A stretch of DNA of 63,852 nucleotides from Gilliamella sp. Pas-s25. Its GTDB lineage: Bacteria > Pseudomonadota > Gammaproteobacteria > Enterobacterales > Orbaceae. Shown piece after piece: positions 39,873 to 51,887 of the stretch (position 1 is its first letter; each line of letters starts with the position of its first letter). The notes under the pieces were generated by a model that worked only from the letters and a program-made list of their open reading frames with translations, was not told the origin of the DNA and did not search any database. The position numbers and the translations under genes were made by a program. Location of the stretch: contig NZ_WTEV01000016.1 of assembly GCF_009795885.1 (NCBI RefSeq), forward strand, positions 1 to 63,852, in the 5' to 3' direction.

Positions 39873-40982
39873 TTATAATTCAGTTGCTGTAATTCTGTTT
39901 TTCAATATTAATGCTTTAGCTCGAATTTTAGCTTCTAACTCATCAATCATTTGTTCATTATCAATACGGCCAATACGCACACCATCTTCATAAAAACCAC
40001 TTTTGTTATGACCGCCAGCAACTCCCATGGTTGAAGCTAACGCTTCGCCTGGACCGTTAACCACACAACCAATAATTGACACATCCATTGGTGTAATAAT
40101 ATCTTCTAATCGCTGCTCTAATGCATTGACGGTATTAATCACATCAAACTCTTGGCGCGAACAAGTTGGACAGGCAATAAAATTAATACCACGAGACCTT
40201 ATACGCAGTGATTTTAAAATATCAAATCCAACTTTCACTTCTTCCGTAGGATCGGCCGCTAAAGATACTCGGAGTGTATCGCCAATCCCTTCTGATAGCA
40301 ATAATCCCAACCCAATAGCCGATTTAATTGCACCACTCCGCACGCCACCAGCCTCAGTTATGCCCAAATGCAATGGCTGCTTAATTTGTTTAGCTAACAA
40401 ACGATAAGCATCAACCGCAGTAAACACATCAGATGCTTTTACACTGACCTTAAATTGATCAAAACTAAGTCTATCAAGTATATCAACATGACGCATTGCT
40501 GACTCGACAATCGCTTTGGGAGTAGGTTCACCATATTTTTCTTGAATATCTTTTTCAAGTGAACCTGAATTAACCCCAATACGTATTGGAATATTTTTAT
40601 CTTTTGCACAATCAACAACCGCACGGATCCTTGATTCATTGCCTATATTACCGGGATTAATTCTTAAACAATCAACGCCATATTCTGCCACTTTTAAAGC
40701 AATACGATAATCAAAATGAATATCAGCAATCAGTGGTACTTTGGCTTGTTGTTTAATCAATTTAAACGCTTCGGCCGCATCCATTGTTGGAATAGAAACG
40801 CGCACAATATCCACCCCAACACGTTCAAGCGCTTGAATTTGAGCTACCGTTTTTTCGACATCAGTAGTACGCGTATTTGTCATCGATTGAACAGCTATTG
40901 GGGCTCCGCCACCAATAGGAACATTGCCGACATAAATTCGGGTAGATTCTCGTCTAACAATTGGTGAATCCTGATGACTCAT
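39873..40982 (-). CDS. ispG: 4-hydroxy-3-methylbut-2-en-1-yl diphosphate synthase IspG
   Basis: IspG is the 4Fe-4S enzyme of the MEP isoprenoid pathway. I chose the ATG at 40982 ([19 protein letters not shown]); a GTG two codons upstream is also possible. The TIM-barrel part carries [16 protein letters not shown]. The cluster ligands are visible in [12 protein letters not shown] and [10 protein letters not shown]. The length (about 369 aa) matches E. coli (372). Confidence 0.97.
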   Translation of the reverse strand: MSHQDSPIVRRESTRIYVGNVPIGGGAPIAVQSMTNTRTTDVEKTVAQIQALERVGVDIVRVSIPTMDAAEAFKLIKQQAKVPLIADIHFDYRIALKVAEYGVDCLRINPGNIGNESRIRAVVDCAKDKNIPIRIGVNSGSLEKDIQEKYGEPTPKAIVESAMRHVDILDRLSFDQFKVSVKASDVFTAVDAYRLLAKQIKQPLHLGITEAGGVRSGAIKSAIGLGLLLSEGIGDTLRVSLAADPTEEVKVGFDILKSLRIRSRGINFIACPTCSRQEFDVINTVNALEQRLEDIITPMDVSIIGCVVNGPGEALASTMGVAGGHNKSGFYEDGVRIGRIDNEQMIDELEAKIRAKALILKNRITATEL

Positions 40983-41067
40983 ACACACTTAACCATATTA
41001 CAAAATAACTAGCCAGCAATCTTAACAAGATTTAAGGCAAATGTCTGTATGAGAATAAGAAAATTTG

Positions 41068-41508
41068 CTAACTATTAACACGGGTAATAGGGGATGGAGA
41101 AATATAATGACTTACTTCAATAAGATTATCTTTATCGTCCTTATTAACATAATATAAAGTTATACCAAGCGCACAAAGAAGAATAAATATACTGATTAAG
41201 ATAAATGGAGCCTTTCCTTGTTTCTTTGTTATAAACGTGTGCGGTTGAATTTTTTTTTGTTGTGACTTAGATTGTTTGGTTAATTCATCGATATGAGGTT
41301 GATACTGATCAGCTGATAAGCCGACAATTTCTGCATAAGAACGAATATAACCTTTGACAAAAACTAGAGGGGCATGAGGCAACTGATTTTTTTCGATATC
41401 GTCAATCACAGTTTTTCGCACATGAATTTTATTGGCAATATCATCTTGAGTTAATCCCATTTGTTCTCGTAAATCAGCGAGCATCACTCCTAATGAAATA
41501 TAGTCCAT
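41068..41508 (-). CDS. rodZ: Short RodZ-like cytoskeletal protein
   Basis: RodZ links MreB filaments to the cell-elongation machinery. The N-terminal helix-turn-helix domain is clear (LREQMGLTQDDIANKIHVRKTVI, then FVKGYIRSYAEIVGL, about residues 12-66). A membrane segment follows at about 99-120. The protein stops at 146 aa, whereas E. coli RodZ has 337 aa, so the periplasmic linker and beta-rich domain are missing. No remnant of it is evident downstream. Position next to ispG supports the assignment. The usual next gene, rlmN, is not here. Confidence 0.85.
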   Translation of the reverse strand: MDYISLGVMLADLREQMGLTQDDIANKIHVRKTVIDDIEKNQLPHAPLVFVKGYIRSYAEIVGLSADQYQPHIDELTKQSKSQQKKIQPHTFITKKQGKAPFILISIFILLCALGITLYYVNKDDKDNLIEVSHYISPSPITRVNS

Positions 41509-41568
41509 TATCCCCTCATAAATTTAACACTAACCGTTAGCTAGTTCCATTTTTACATATTTTTATAA

Positions 41569-42435
41569 TTAATCAATTTTTTTTGCATTAAACCATTGTG
41601 TTGGTTTTTCAATTTCACTTTGTGCTGCAACTAATTGTAATTCATATTCATCTTGTTTTAAGGTTTCAAGCATAACCGCATACACCGCCGAAGTAGTATG
41701 CTCTAAGGCTTCAACCAATGATTTTCCAAGTAAAATATTAGCTAAAAATAATCCACTTGTCATATCACCAACACCAACCGGCTGCCTTACACCAAAATCA
41801 ACAAGTGGGCGATCAATATGCCATGCTTCATCTTGAGTCACAAGCAACATTTCAAACCGATCAATTTTATATCCAGCTCGGCTTAAATGTTTAACTAAGA
41901 TCGCCTTAGGCCCTTTTTTACATAATTCTCGACAAGCTATAATTGCCTGTTCAACATTATTGACACGTTGTTTACCATTTAGCTCTTCAAGCTCCAAAAT
42001 ATTTGGTGCCATCATATCTGCCATAGGCAGCGCAGTATTGCATAAAAACTCTGATACACCTGGGGCAACAAAGCAACCTTTTTCAGGATGCCCCATTACA
42101 GGATCGCAAAAATAAATAGCATTAGGATTAACCGCTTTTACTTTTTTAACAATCTCAATAATAGCATTGCCTTGCTCAGGTGATCCCATATAGCCACTTA
42201 ATACCGCATCACAACGTTTTAGTTCATCAATTTCATGAATGCCATCTGCAATCTCAGTTAAATGAGATGCTGACATTACCGTTCCAGTCCATTGGCGATA
42301 TTGAGTATGATTAGAAAATTGTACGGTATTTAAAGGCCAAACATTTACCCCTAATCGACGCATAGGAAATTCAGCTGCGCTATTTCCTGCATGACCAAAT
42401 ACAACATGAGACTGAATCGATAAAATATTTTTCAT
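41569..42435 (-). CDS. pdxY: Pyridoxal kinase PdxY
   Basis: PdxY is a ribokinase-fold enzyme of vitamin B6 salvage. The 288-aa protein (E. coli 287) starts [21 protein letters not shown], the family's conserved N-terminus. It keeps the anion-hole motif [10 protein letters not shown] near residues 219-228 and DPVMGH near residue 112. It follows tyrS after 4 bp, matching the enteric tyrS-pdxY operon. Confidence 0.95.
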   Translation of the reverse strand: MKNILSIQSHVVFGHAGNSAAEFPMRRLGVNVWPLNTVQFSNHTQYRQWTGTVMSASHLTEIADGIHEIDELKRCDAVLSGYMGSPEQGNAIIEIVKKVKAVNPNAIYFCDPVMGHPEKGCFVAPGVSEFLCNTALPMADMMAPNILELEELNGKQRVNNVEQAIIACRELCKKGPKAILVKHLSRAGYKIDRFEMLLVTQDEAWHIDRPLVDFGVRQPVGVGDMTSGLFLANILLGKSLVEALEHTTSAVYAVMLETLKQDEYELQLVAAQSEIEKPTQWFNAKKID

Positions 42436-42439
42436 GAAA

Positions 42440-43711
42440 TTAGCTCCAAATTAACAAGCAATAATATTTTTTACCACGACGAAGCAAAGTATAACGATTA
42501 AAAAGCTTATCACTATCTGAAAAATGGTAATCTATTGTTGTATTACGTTCACCATTAATTGAAATGGCATTAGATTCAATCATCGTTCTTGCTTGACCTC
42601 TTGAGGGTGCAAACTGCGCATTAACGATTGCTTGCTGTAAATCAACTTCACTGTCAACAACTAACGTCGGCATACCATCTTGGGCTAACTGCTCAAAATC
42701 AGCTTCAGATAAATCCGTTAACTTACCAGAAAATAGGCTTTCTGTAATACGTTTTGCTGCAATGAGTCCATCCTCACCATGAACTAGACGCGTAACTTGT
42801 TCCGCAAGTACATATTGAGCCCTTGGTGCAACACCACTATTTTTATCTTCTTCTTCCAAAGCGTCAATTTCATTTAACGGCATAAATGTAAAGAATTTTA
42901 AGAATCGATAAACATCCGCATCTGCCGTATTAATCCAGAATTGATAAAATTTATACGGACTGGTCTTTTTAGGATCCAGCCATACTGCACCACTTTCAGT
43001 TTTACCAAATTTAGTTCCATCTGATTTAGTAATTAACGGCACAGTCAAACCATAAACCTGTTTTTGATGTAAACGACGAGTTAAATCAATACCGGCAGTA
43101 ATGTTACCCCACTGATCAGAACCACCAATTTGTAAAACAACATCATGCGATTGATTCAAACAAGCAAAATCATACGACTGTAATAAACTATAAGAAAACT
43201 CAGTAAATGAGATCCCTACTTCGTCACGATCAATACGTTGCTTAACTGATTCTTTATTGATCATCGCATTAACCGAGAAATACTTACCAACATCACGTAA
43301 AAATGTCAGCACATTCATACCACTAAACCAATCGTAGTTATTGGCCACAATTGCCGCATTTTCACCACAATTAAAATCTAAAAATGGTGAAACTTGTTGT
43401 TTAATTTTTTCACTCCACTCAACAACTGTCTCTTCAGTATTGAGTTTTCGCTCAACGGCTTTAAAACTTGGATCACCAATTAATCCTGTTGCTCCACCGA
43501 CTAAAGCTACAGGTTTATGTCCAGCTAATTGAAAGCGCTTTAAACAAAGCAACGGTACCAAATGTCCAAGATGCAAGCTATCGGCTGTTGGATCAAAACC
43601 ACAATAAAGCGCAATAGGATTTTTTTCAATTTGTTCTACTAGTGCTTTTTCATCGGTAAGCTGCGCAATCAGTCCACGCTCTTGCAGTTGTTTGATCACA
43701 TTTTTTGTCAT
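42440..43711 (-). CDS. tyrS: Tyrosine--tRNA ligase
   Basis: This class I synthetase charges tRNA-Tyr. The 423-aa protein (E. coli 424) has the HIGH-type motif LHLGHLVPL (about residues 46-54), the KMSKS-type loop KFGKTESG and the tyrosine-binding YSLLQSYDF. The C-terminal S4-like domain ([16 protein letters not shown]) is present. It is the first gene before pdxY. Confidence 0.97.
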   Translation of the reverse strand: MTKNVIKQLQERGLIAQLTDEKALVEQIEKNPIALYCGFDPTADSLHLGHLVPLLCLKRFQLAGHKPVALVGGATGLIGDPSFKAVERKLNTEETVVEWSEKIKQQVSPFLDFNCGENAAIVANNYDWFSGMNVLTFLRDVGKYFSVNAMINKESVKQRIDRDEVGISFTEFSYSLLQSYDFACLNQSHDVVLQIGGSDQWGNITAGIDLTRRLHQKQVYGLTVPLITKSDGTKFGKTESGAVWLDPKKTSPYKFYQFWINTADADVYRFLKFFTFMPLNEIDALEEEDKNSGVAPRAQYVLAEQVTRLVHGEDGLIAAKRITESLFSGKLTDLSEADFEQLAQDGMPTLVVDSEVDLQQAIVNAQFAPSRGQARTMIESNAISINGERNTTIDYHFSDSDKLFNRYTLLRRGKKYYCLLIWS

Positions 43712-43761
43712 ATATTCTACCTATTAAATTTTATTACGTTTATATTCTACTTTAATGAAAT

Positions 43762-45249
43762 TTATACTGTTTTATTATGATAACGTTTATACGCTTGTTT
43801 AAAATGATCTTCCACTATTTCATTAGGTTTTTTATCACATAAGCTAAACACAACAATCGCAATTGAAGCAAATAAAAACCCAGGAATGAGAGAGTATAGA
43901 TTAAACCAATTAAAATTAATCCAAAGCAATACGGTTACTGCACCAATTATCATACCAGCTAATGCGCCATTACGAGTCATTCGTGACCAAAATACCGAAA
44001 AAACAATAATTGGGCCAAACGCTGCACCAAATCCAGCCCAAGCATGGCTGACTAAATCAAGTACGCTATTATTTGGATTAATGGCTAATAAAATCGCAAT
44101 AACTGAAACTAATAACACCATTATACGCCCAACCCAAACAAGTTCTTTTTGTTTTGCTTTTGGTCTAAAAAAGGCGCGGTAAAAATCTTCCGTTATAGCA
44201 CTAGAACAAACTAATAGCTGGCAACTTAATGTGCTCATTACCGCAGCTAAAATAGCTGCAAGCAATACACCTGCAATCCAAGGATTAAATAATAACTTTG
44301 AAAGCTCAATAAAAATGCGCTCATGTTTGCCGTTATTAATCAAATAGACAAATTCTGGATGATTAGAGAAAAAAGCAATACCAAAAAAGCCAACCGTAAT
44401 AGCTCCAGCTAAACATAACACCATCCAAGTCATACTAATTCGGCGTGCATTTTTCATGACTTGGTGTGAATCAGCTGCCATAAATCTGGCTAAAATATGG
44501 GGTTGCCCAAAATAACCAAGCCCCCAGCCTAATAATGAAATAATAGCGATAAAATCCATGTGAGCAAATAAATTGGTGTAATTAGGATTAAGCGATTGAA
44601 TATATGCCATTGCATCAGAAAAGCCCCCAGCATTCACCATAACCATAATAGGGGTTAAAATAAGTGCAAACATCATTAAACTTGCTTGAATAGTATCAGT
44701 CCAACTGACAGCTAAAAAACCACCAATAAAAGTATAAGCAATTGTTGCACCAGCGCCAGCAAGCATTGCCCAACCATAACTCATACCAAATGTACTTTCG
44801 AATAATTTTGCGCCAGCAACCACACCGGATGCACAATAAATAGTAAAAAAGATAAGAATAATCACCGCAGAAATAATGCGAAGTAAAGAACTTTTATCAT
44901 CAAATCGACGAGCAAAATAATCGGGTAATGTTAAAGAGTTATGGTTGATTTCGGTAAAAACACGCAACCTTCCAGCAATCAGTAACCAATTGAGATACGC
45001 GCCAATTATCAAACCAATGGCAATCCAACTTTGTGATATACCAAACAAGAAAACCGCGCCAGGTAGCCCCATTAATAACCAACCACTCATGTCTGAAGCA
45101 CCTGCTGAAAGTGCTGTCACAACACTACCAATACGGCGTCCACCTAGAATATAATCACCAAAGTTTTGCGTTGCACGAAACGCAAAAAAACCAATCGCAA
45201 TCATCCCTAAAATGTACACAGCAAAGGTGACAATCATTGGTAACGACAT
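43762..45249 (-). CDS. putP: Sodium/proline symporter PutP
   Basis: PutP is an inner-membrane Na+-coupled proline transporter of the SSF family. The 495-aa protein has about 13 predicted membrane segments. Family signatures are visible: YILGGRRIG, LSAGASDMSGWLLMGLPGA near residues 46-64, and GWGLGYFGQPHILARFMA near residues 243-260. No putA lies next to it, so here it may serve osmoprotection or amino-acid supply. Confidence 0.93.
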   Translation of the reverse strand: MSLPMIVTFAVYILGMIAIGFFAFRATQNFGDYILGGRRIGSVVTALSAGASDMSGWLLMGLPGAVFLFGISQSWIAIGLIIGAYLNWLLIAGRLRVFTEINHNSLTLPDYFARRFDDKSSLLRIISAVIILIFFTIYCASGVVAGAKLFESTFGMSYGWAMLAGAGATIAYTFIGGFLAVSWTDTIQASLMMFALILTPIMVMVNAGGFSDAMAYIQSLNPNYTNLFAHMDFIAIISLLGWGLGYFGQPHILARFMAADSHQVMKNARRISMTWMVLCLAGAITVGFFGIAFFSNHPEFVYLINNGKHERIFIELSKLLFNPWIAGVLLAAILAAVMSTLSCQLLVCSSAITEDFYRAFFRPKAKQKELVWVGRIMVLLVSVIAILLAINPNNSVLDLVSHAWAGFGAAFGPIIVFSVFWSRMTRNGALAGMIIGAVTVLLWINFNWFNLYSLIPGFLFASIAIVVFSLCDKKPNEIVEDHFKQAYKRYHNKTV

Positions 45250-45440
45250 TTTTATAACAAACCTTGTATTATGAAATTAAAAATAGTGGGCTAGCTTATC
45301 ACAAAAAGCCCATGCTAAAAAGCAGACGATTTATGTATTTGAGTGAATAAAAATTAGATAAGATTGTTATTTGGTAAAATTACAATCTACATATATCGTT
45401 GATAGCCAAAACTAAAACGTCTATAAAAACTAAATTTAAC

Positions 45441-45471
45441 TTACAGATAAACTGCAAATACAGTATATAAT
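45441..45471 (+). promoter_or_regulatory. Predicted promoter of nth-smrB
   Basis: TTACAG (45441-45446), a 17-bp spacer and TATATA (45464-45469, overlapping TATAAT at 45466-45471) lie 35 bp upstream of the nth start codon. Confidence 0.45.
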
Positions 45472-45505
45472 ATCAAACAAACTATTTGGGGATATTAATT
45501 ATTTA

Positions 45506-46144
45506 GTGAAACAATCAACTCGAATTCAAATTTTAGACAGACTAAAAGATCATATTAAAGATCCAACCACCGAGCTTGTATACCAAACGCCATTTGAATT
45601 ACTTATTGCTGTTGTTCTATCGGCTCAAGCAACCGATGTAAGTGTCAACAAAGCAACAAAACCACTTTTTGCTGTAGCCAATACAGCACAGCAAATTTTA
45701 GCACTTGGCGTTGATCAATTAAAAAGTTATATTCGTACCATTGGGCTTTATAATAGTAAAGCTGAAAACATTATAAAAACATGTCAAATTTTAGTTGATA
45801 AATATCAAGGCGAAGTGCCAGAAAATTTCGATTCACTTATTGAGTTACCGGGTGTGGGTCGTAAAACAGCCAATGTTGTGTTAAATACGGCGTTTGGTTG
45901 GCCGACCATTGCCGTTGATACGCATATATTTAGAGTAAGTAACCGTACAGGTTTTGCACCTGGTAAAACTGTCGAAGCAGTTGAAGAAAAATTGCTGAAG
46001 GTGGTACCGAAAGAATATAAAATAAATTGCCACCATTGGCTAATATTACATGGTCGTTATACCTGCATTGCCAGAAAGCCTAGATGCGGTTCTTGTGTTA
46101 TAGAAGATTTGTGTGAATTTAAACAAAAAGTTTACCCAGAGTGA
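45506..46144 (+). CDS. nth: Endonuclease III
   Basis: Nth is a DNA glycosylase/AP lyase that removes oxidised pyrimidines. The 212-aa protein starts at a GTG. It has the helix-hairpin-helix LPGVGRKTANVVLN with the catalytic Lys, the catalytic Asp in AVDTHIFRV, and the C-terminal 4Fe-4S ligands (CIARKPRCGSCVIEDLC). Length equals the E. coli protein (211). It is followed after 6 bp by smrB. Confidence 0.97.
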   Translation: MKQSTRIQILDRLKDHIKDPTTELVYQTPFELLIAVVLSAQATDVSVNKATKPLFAVANTAQQILALGVDQLKSYIRTIGLYNSKAENIIKTCQILVDKYQGEVPENFDSLIELPGVGRKTANVVLNTAFGWPTIAVDTHIFRVSNRTGFAPGKTVEAVEEKLLKVVPKEYKINCHHWLILHGRYTCIARKPRCGSCVIEDLCEFKQKVYPE

Positions 46145-46150
46145 AAATTA

Positions 46151-46693
46151 ATGCCAAATAAATTTAATTTAGACCAAGATGACATAAACTTGTTTCAAAA
46201 TAGTATTGGTAACACCAAAAAGCTAAAACAAGATACTGTTATTCATAAACCGGTGAAACGCTCCAAAAAAATAATGGAAACACAAAAACTACAGCATGAA
46301 AAAACACATGCTGAGTTTTATTTTTCCGATAATTATCAACCGCTATTGCAACAAGATCCTATCCGCTATAGTCGAGAAAATGCCGATCCTTATGAAGTAA
46401 AAAAATTACGCCGTGGATTTTATGAACCAGAATTTTTTTTGGATTTACATGGACTCACTCAGCAAGAGGCTAAAAAAGAGATTGCAGCGCTTATCGCCGC
46501 GTGTTTAAAAGAGAGAGCCCATTGCGCATGCATCATGTATGGGCATGGAAAAAATATATTAAAAACACAAACACCTATGTGGCTAGCTCAGCATCCTCAT
46601 GTTATCTGCTTCCATCAAGCACCCAAAGAGTTTGGCGGCAGCGCAGCATTACTCATTTTATTTGACATCAACAATGAATTAGCAAATAGCTAG
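46151..46693 (+). CDS. smrB: Ribosome rescue endonuclease SmrB
   Basis: SmrB (YfcN) cleaves mRNA between collided ribosomes. The 180-aa protein (E. coli 183) has a conserved N-terminal segment (KLKQDTVIHKP, about residues 24-34), the Smr motif LDLHGLTQQEA and the second motif CIMYGHGKNILK. It ends with QAPKEFGGSAALLILF. It is co-transcribed with nth, unlike the E. coli arrangement. Confidence 0.93.
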   Translation: MPNKFNLDQDDINLFQNSIGNTKKLKQDTVIHKPVKRSKKIMETQKLQHEKTHAEFYFSDNYQPLLQQDPIRYSRENADPYEVKKLRRGFYEPEFFLDLHGLTQQEAKKEIAALIAACLKERAHCACIMYGHGKNILKTQTPMWLAQHPHVICFHQAPKEFGGSAALLILFDINNELANS

Positions 46694-46730
46694 TACTTGA
46701 AAATAAAATAGTTATGAATCACCCAAAAAT

Positions 46731-46828
46731 AAAAAAGCCAGCTTAGCGATGCTAGTCTGGCAAACATTGGAAGCAATGTGAGCAATGTCATACTTTTTCA
46801 GAAGCTGTTTAGGCTCTAACAAAGTACT
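46731..46828 (-). ncRNA. ryhB: RyhB iron-stress small RNA
   Basis: The minus strand contains CATTGCTCACATTGCTTC (within 46768-46789), identical to the conserved seed core of enterobacterial RyhB as I know it. Upstream lie a promoter and Fur box. Downstream is a hairpin (GCCAG/CTGGC outer stem, TAGC/GCTA inner stem, 2x2 internal loop) followed by six T ending at 46731. The predicted transcript is about 98 nt, against 90 nt in E. coli. RyhB base-pairs with mRNAs of iron-using proteins together with Hfq. It fills most of the otherwise empty 347-bp gap between smrB and obgE. The transcription start is inferred from the -10 box. Confidence 0.9.
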
Positions 46829-46833
46829 CAATA

Positions 46834-46862
46834 ATGATAATGATTCTCATTACTAAAAGCAA
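46834..46862 (-). promoter_or_regulatory. ryhB promoter with Fur box
   Basis: On the minus strand TTGCTT (46857-46862), a 17-bp spacer and TATCAT (46834-46839) form a sigma-70 promoter. The plus strand reads GATAATGATTCTCATTACT at 46836-46854, matching the 19-bp Fur consensus at 15 positions. The box covers the -10 and most of the spacer, so Fur-Fe(II) should block transcription. Confidence 0.88.
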
Positions 46863-47040
46863 GCATTTTTTAGGCTTTCCTAAATTAAATGAAAATAAAT
46901 ACCTGACTCACTTATTTTATAAAACTGGTTTTATATTCAACTCGTTAAAAAATAAGCAGAACATTTCCTTTCTGCTTTTATTGCTTTGATAAAACGTTTT
47001 TATACAATAGCTAAATCCAGATAAAAGACCGTAATACTGA

Positions 47041-49172
<2,132 letters not shown>

Positions 49173-49206
49173 ATCGCCATCAATTTTATATAAATTTCAA
49201 GAAATG

Positions 49207-49234
49207 AAAAAAGCCCCACAATAACTGTGAGGCT
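49207..49234 (-). terminator. Terminator or attenuator after rpmA
   Basis: On the minus strand a 9-bp stem AGCCTCACA / TGTGGGGCT (one G-U pair, 5-nt loop) is followed by six T. It lies 27 bp after rpmA, so it should reduce transcription into yhbE-obgE. Confidence 0.8.
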
Positions 49235-49260
49235 TCTATAACTTTTGAACCGCTTTTAAA

Positions 49261-49521
49261 TTAGCTATTAGCAACTACACTAACATAACGACGGTTTTTA
49301 GGTCCTTTAACTTCAAACTTTACTTGTCCATCAATTAAGGCAAATAGAGTATGGTCACGACCACAACCTACATTAGTACCTGGGTGGAATTGAGTTCCAC
49401 GTTGACGAACTAAAATGTTACCAGCAAGAACTTCTTGACTACCATAACGTTTAACACCTAAACGTTTACTTTGGGAATCACGACCATTACGTGATGAACC
49501 ACCAGCCTTCTTATGTGCCAT
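49261..49521 (-). CDS. rpmA: 50S ribosomal protein L27
   Basis: L27 reaches toward the peptidyl-transferase centre. The 86-aa protein starts [26 protein letters not shown], the near-universal gammaproteobacterial start. [10 protein letters not shown] and [14 protein letters not shown] follow. No cleavable N-terminal extension is present. It follows rplU after 15 bp. Confidence 0.98.
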   Translation of the reverse strand: MAHKKAGGSSRNGRDSQSKRLGVKRYGSQEVLAGNILVRQRGTQFHPGTNVGCGRDHTLFALIDGQVKFEVKGPKNRRYVSVVANS

Positions 49522-49536
49522 TGTTCGATACTCCTA

Positions 49537-49845
49537 TTAAGCGATTGCAGTGATCTTCACATCAGTGAACCACTGACGGTGACCTTGTTGTTTACGATAG
49601 TGTTTACGACGACGGAATTTAACAATTTTCACTTTATCGCCACGACCGTGCTCAACAATTTCTGCTTTAACTGTTGCACCTTCAACAAACGGAGCACCAA
49701 CTTTGATGTCTTCACCATTTGCTACCATTAAAACTTTATCGAAAACAACTTCTGCACCTGTTTCGACTTCAATTTTTTCCAAGCGAACGACTTGTCCTTC
49801 GCTAACTCGGTGTTGTTTACCACCACTTTGGAAAACTGCGTACAT
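49537..49845 (-). CDS. rplU: 50S ribosomal protein L21
   Basis: The 102-aa protein (E. coli 103) starts [18 protein letters not shown] and contains the L21 signature [19 protein letters not shown] near residues 76-94. It is the first gene of rplU-rpmA-yhbE-obgE. Confidence 0.98.
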   Translation of the reverse strand: MYAVFQSGGKQHRVSEGQVVRLEKIEVETGAEVVFDKVLMVANGEDIKVGAPFVEGATVKAEIVEHGRGDKVKIVKFRRRKHYRKQQGHRQWFTDVKITAIA

Positions 49846-49922
49846 ACTTAACTCCGCAATAAAAAGCAGACGATTACTTGATTAAACATATATGTCTGCG
49901 CGATTAATCTTATAGGGCGTGA

Positions 49923-49951
49923 ATTTTACGCAAAATTTATCCTTGTTGCAA
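49923..49951 (-). promoter_or_regulatory. Promoter of rplU-rpmA
   Basis: On the minus strand TTGCAA (49946-49951), a 17-bp spacer and TAAAAT (49923-49928) lie 77 bp upstream of rplU. A GC-containing discriminator (CACGCCC) follows, as often seen in ribosomal protein promoters. Confidence 0.6.
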
Positions 49952-50075
49952 GCGCTGTTTACCAAAAGATCGCAAAAAGTGACAAAAAAAATCAGAGGTA
50001 TACTCTTTTCAGGCTACAATAATCATAAATTGCTATTTATCTGAAATAAAATTATAAAATAATGTTGAGTTTTTT

Positions 50076-51884
50076 ATGTCGAAAAGAAAAATTGGCTACA
50101 GTGCATCAATTATTAATCGTTTAACACTATTAATGTTTTTTTTAGGTACTATTGCATTAATCGCCTTATCGTTTTCAATTCAGGTAGCTAATGATGCAAA
50201 AGGTGGGGCATATCTGGTTAATCAATTAGGTTTACTAAGAATGAAGAACTACCAACTGCTTACCATGATTCCTCTTAACAAAAAAGAGTATGACCACTTG
50301 AACATTTTTATGGATATTTCTTCATCTAAGCAGCATCTTATGCTCTTAAAACGCTACGGCTTAATGAATGAATTTAATCGGTTAGAAACTGATTGGCAAA
50401 CTCGACTTACAACTAAAATAAAGCAAGCACAAAAAATGGATGATATAAAAAGTGACATTGAAAATTATGTTATTCGTATTAATGATTTAGTACATAAAAT
50501 TGATCAAAATACCGAGAAAAAGATTCAACATATTTCTCAAATACAACAATTATTTATTGTTATCATTGCTCTATTTCTTATCGCTCAGATCTACTATTTA
50601 CGTTACTGTCTTCTTGCTCCATGGAAAAAACTAATTGATATGGCCGAAGCTATTTCGAACCACAATTTTAAAGCGCGTTTTGCTATTAGAGCCAAAAAGA
50701 ATGAATTTGATCTATTAGGGCAGGCTTTCAATAAAATGTCAACTCAGATCGAGTCACAATATTTATTACTAGAACAACAAGTTGCTGAAAAAACTGCTAA
50801 ATTACAACAAACCAATAAGATCGTTTCCTTTCAATATCAATCAACCAAGCAACTACATACTTCAGAACCATTATGTGAACGTTTTTTAAAAATATTACAC
50901 GATCTGGAGGAATTAGTCCCACTAACTCAATTTCAAATTCGCTTTTATGAATCAGATGATCCTAAGCATTATCAACAAATCAGTTATGATAATGAGCAAA
51001 AATTACCCTATTGCCAAAATCCCACTTGCAGTGCATGTTTGATCTCATCAAAACCTGATCAGAAAAATGGTTTTCAACGTCATTGGTATCTTCAAGAGAA
51101 CGACGAAAAATATGGGATATTATTCGCTTTACAGTCAGAAGAGGTCATCTTAACCGATGAGCAAGAAAACTTAATTATGGGATTGATTGAGCAAATGACC
51201 ACTGCAATGAAGCTAGAAAGAAAAATAGAACAACAAAAGCAATATTTATTAATGAAAGAACGCTCAGCTATGGCTAGAGAGCTACATGACTCCATCGCTC
51301 AATCGTTATCTTGTTTAAAAATACACCTTAGCTGCTTACAAATGCAGTCAGATTTAACATCTCAAAACAGTATTGATTTATTAGCAACCATGCGCAAAGA
51401 GATCAATATTACCTACTCCCAATTACGAGAACTAATTACCTCTTTCCACTTACGCCTTAATCAAACCGGCTTTTATGCAAGCTTAGTAGAATTAATTGAA
51501 GAATTTAATCAAAAATTACAATTCAATATTCAGTTTGAATACCATTTACCATTAAATATTATCAATAGTAAATATGCATTTCATTTATTGCAGATTATTC
51601 GAGAAGGACTTAATAATATATACAAACATGCTAAAGCCACACATGTAATTGTAAGTTTAAATATTGATGACAATCAAATTATCTCTGTTTGCATAAAAGA
51701 CAATGGCATTGGCTTACAAAATGATATTAAACAAGAAAATCATTATGGTTTGATCATTATGCGTGATAGAGTTGAAACACTAAATGGTAATTTAACAATA
51801 GATAGCCCCCCCAACAAAGGGACACAAATTATGGTAACATTTAAAGCAAATAAAACCATTCCATTTCAGGCAATAAAAGAGTAA
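50076..51884 (+). CDS. Nitrate/nitrite sensor histidine kinase (NarX/NarQ type)
   Basis: The 602-aa kinase has two membrane segments (about residues 15-37 and 158-182) around a periplasmic domain. Just after TM1 lies the P-box of nitrate sensors (LVNQLGLLRMKNYQLL, about residues 47-62). A HAMP domain follows, then a linker with a Cys cluster (CQNPTCSAC, about residues 310-318). A HisKA_3 box (ARELHDSIAQSLSCLKIH) and an HATPase domain complete it. Length is nearer to NarX (598) than NarQ (566). It is 3 bp upstream of its response regulator gene. I cannot decide between NarX and NarQ from sequence alone. Confidence 0.85.
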   Translation: MSKRKIGYSASIINRLTLLMFFLGTIALIALSFSIQVANDAKGGAYLVNQLGLLRMKNYQLLTMIPLNKKEYDHLNIFMDISSSKQHLMLLKRYGLMNEFNRLETDWQTRLTTKIKQAQKMDDIKSDIENYVIRINDLVHKIDQNTEKKIQHISQIQQLFIVIIALFLIAQIYYLRYCLLAPWKKLIDMAEAISNHNFKARFAIRAKKNEFDLLGQAFNKMSTQIESQYLLLEQQVAEKTAKLQQTNKIVSFQYQSTKQLHTSEPLCERFLKILHDLEELVPLTQFQIRFYESDDPKHYQQISYDNEQKLPYCQNPTCSACLISSKPDQKNGFQRHWYLQENDEKYGILFALQSEEVILTDEQENLIMGLIEQMTTAMKLERKIEQQKQYLLMKERSAMARELHDSIAQSLSCLKIHLSCLQMQSDLTSQNSIDLLATMRKEINITYSQLRELITSFHLRLNQTGFYASLVELIEEFNQKLQFNIQFEYHLPLNIINSKYAFHLLQIIREGLNNIYKHAKATHVIVSLNIDDNQIISVCIKDNGIGLQNDIKQENHYGLIIMRDRVETLNGNLTIDSPPNKGTQIMVTFKANKTIPFQAIKE

Positions 51885-51887
51885 AAA

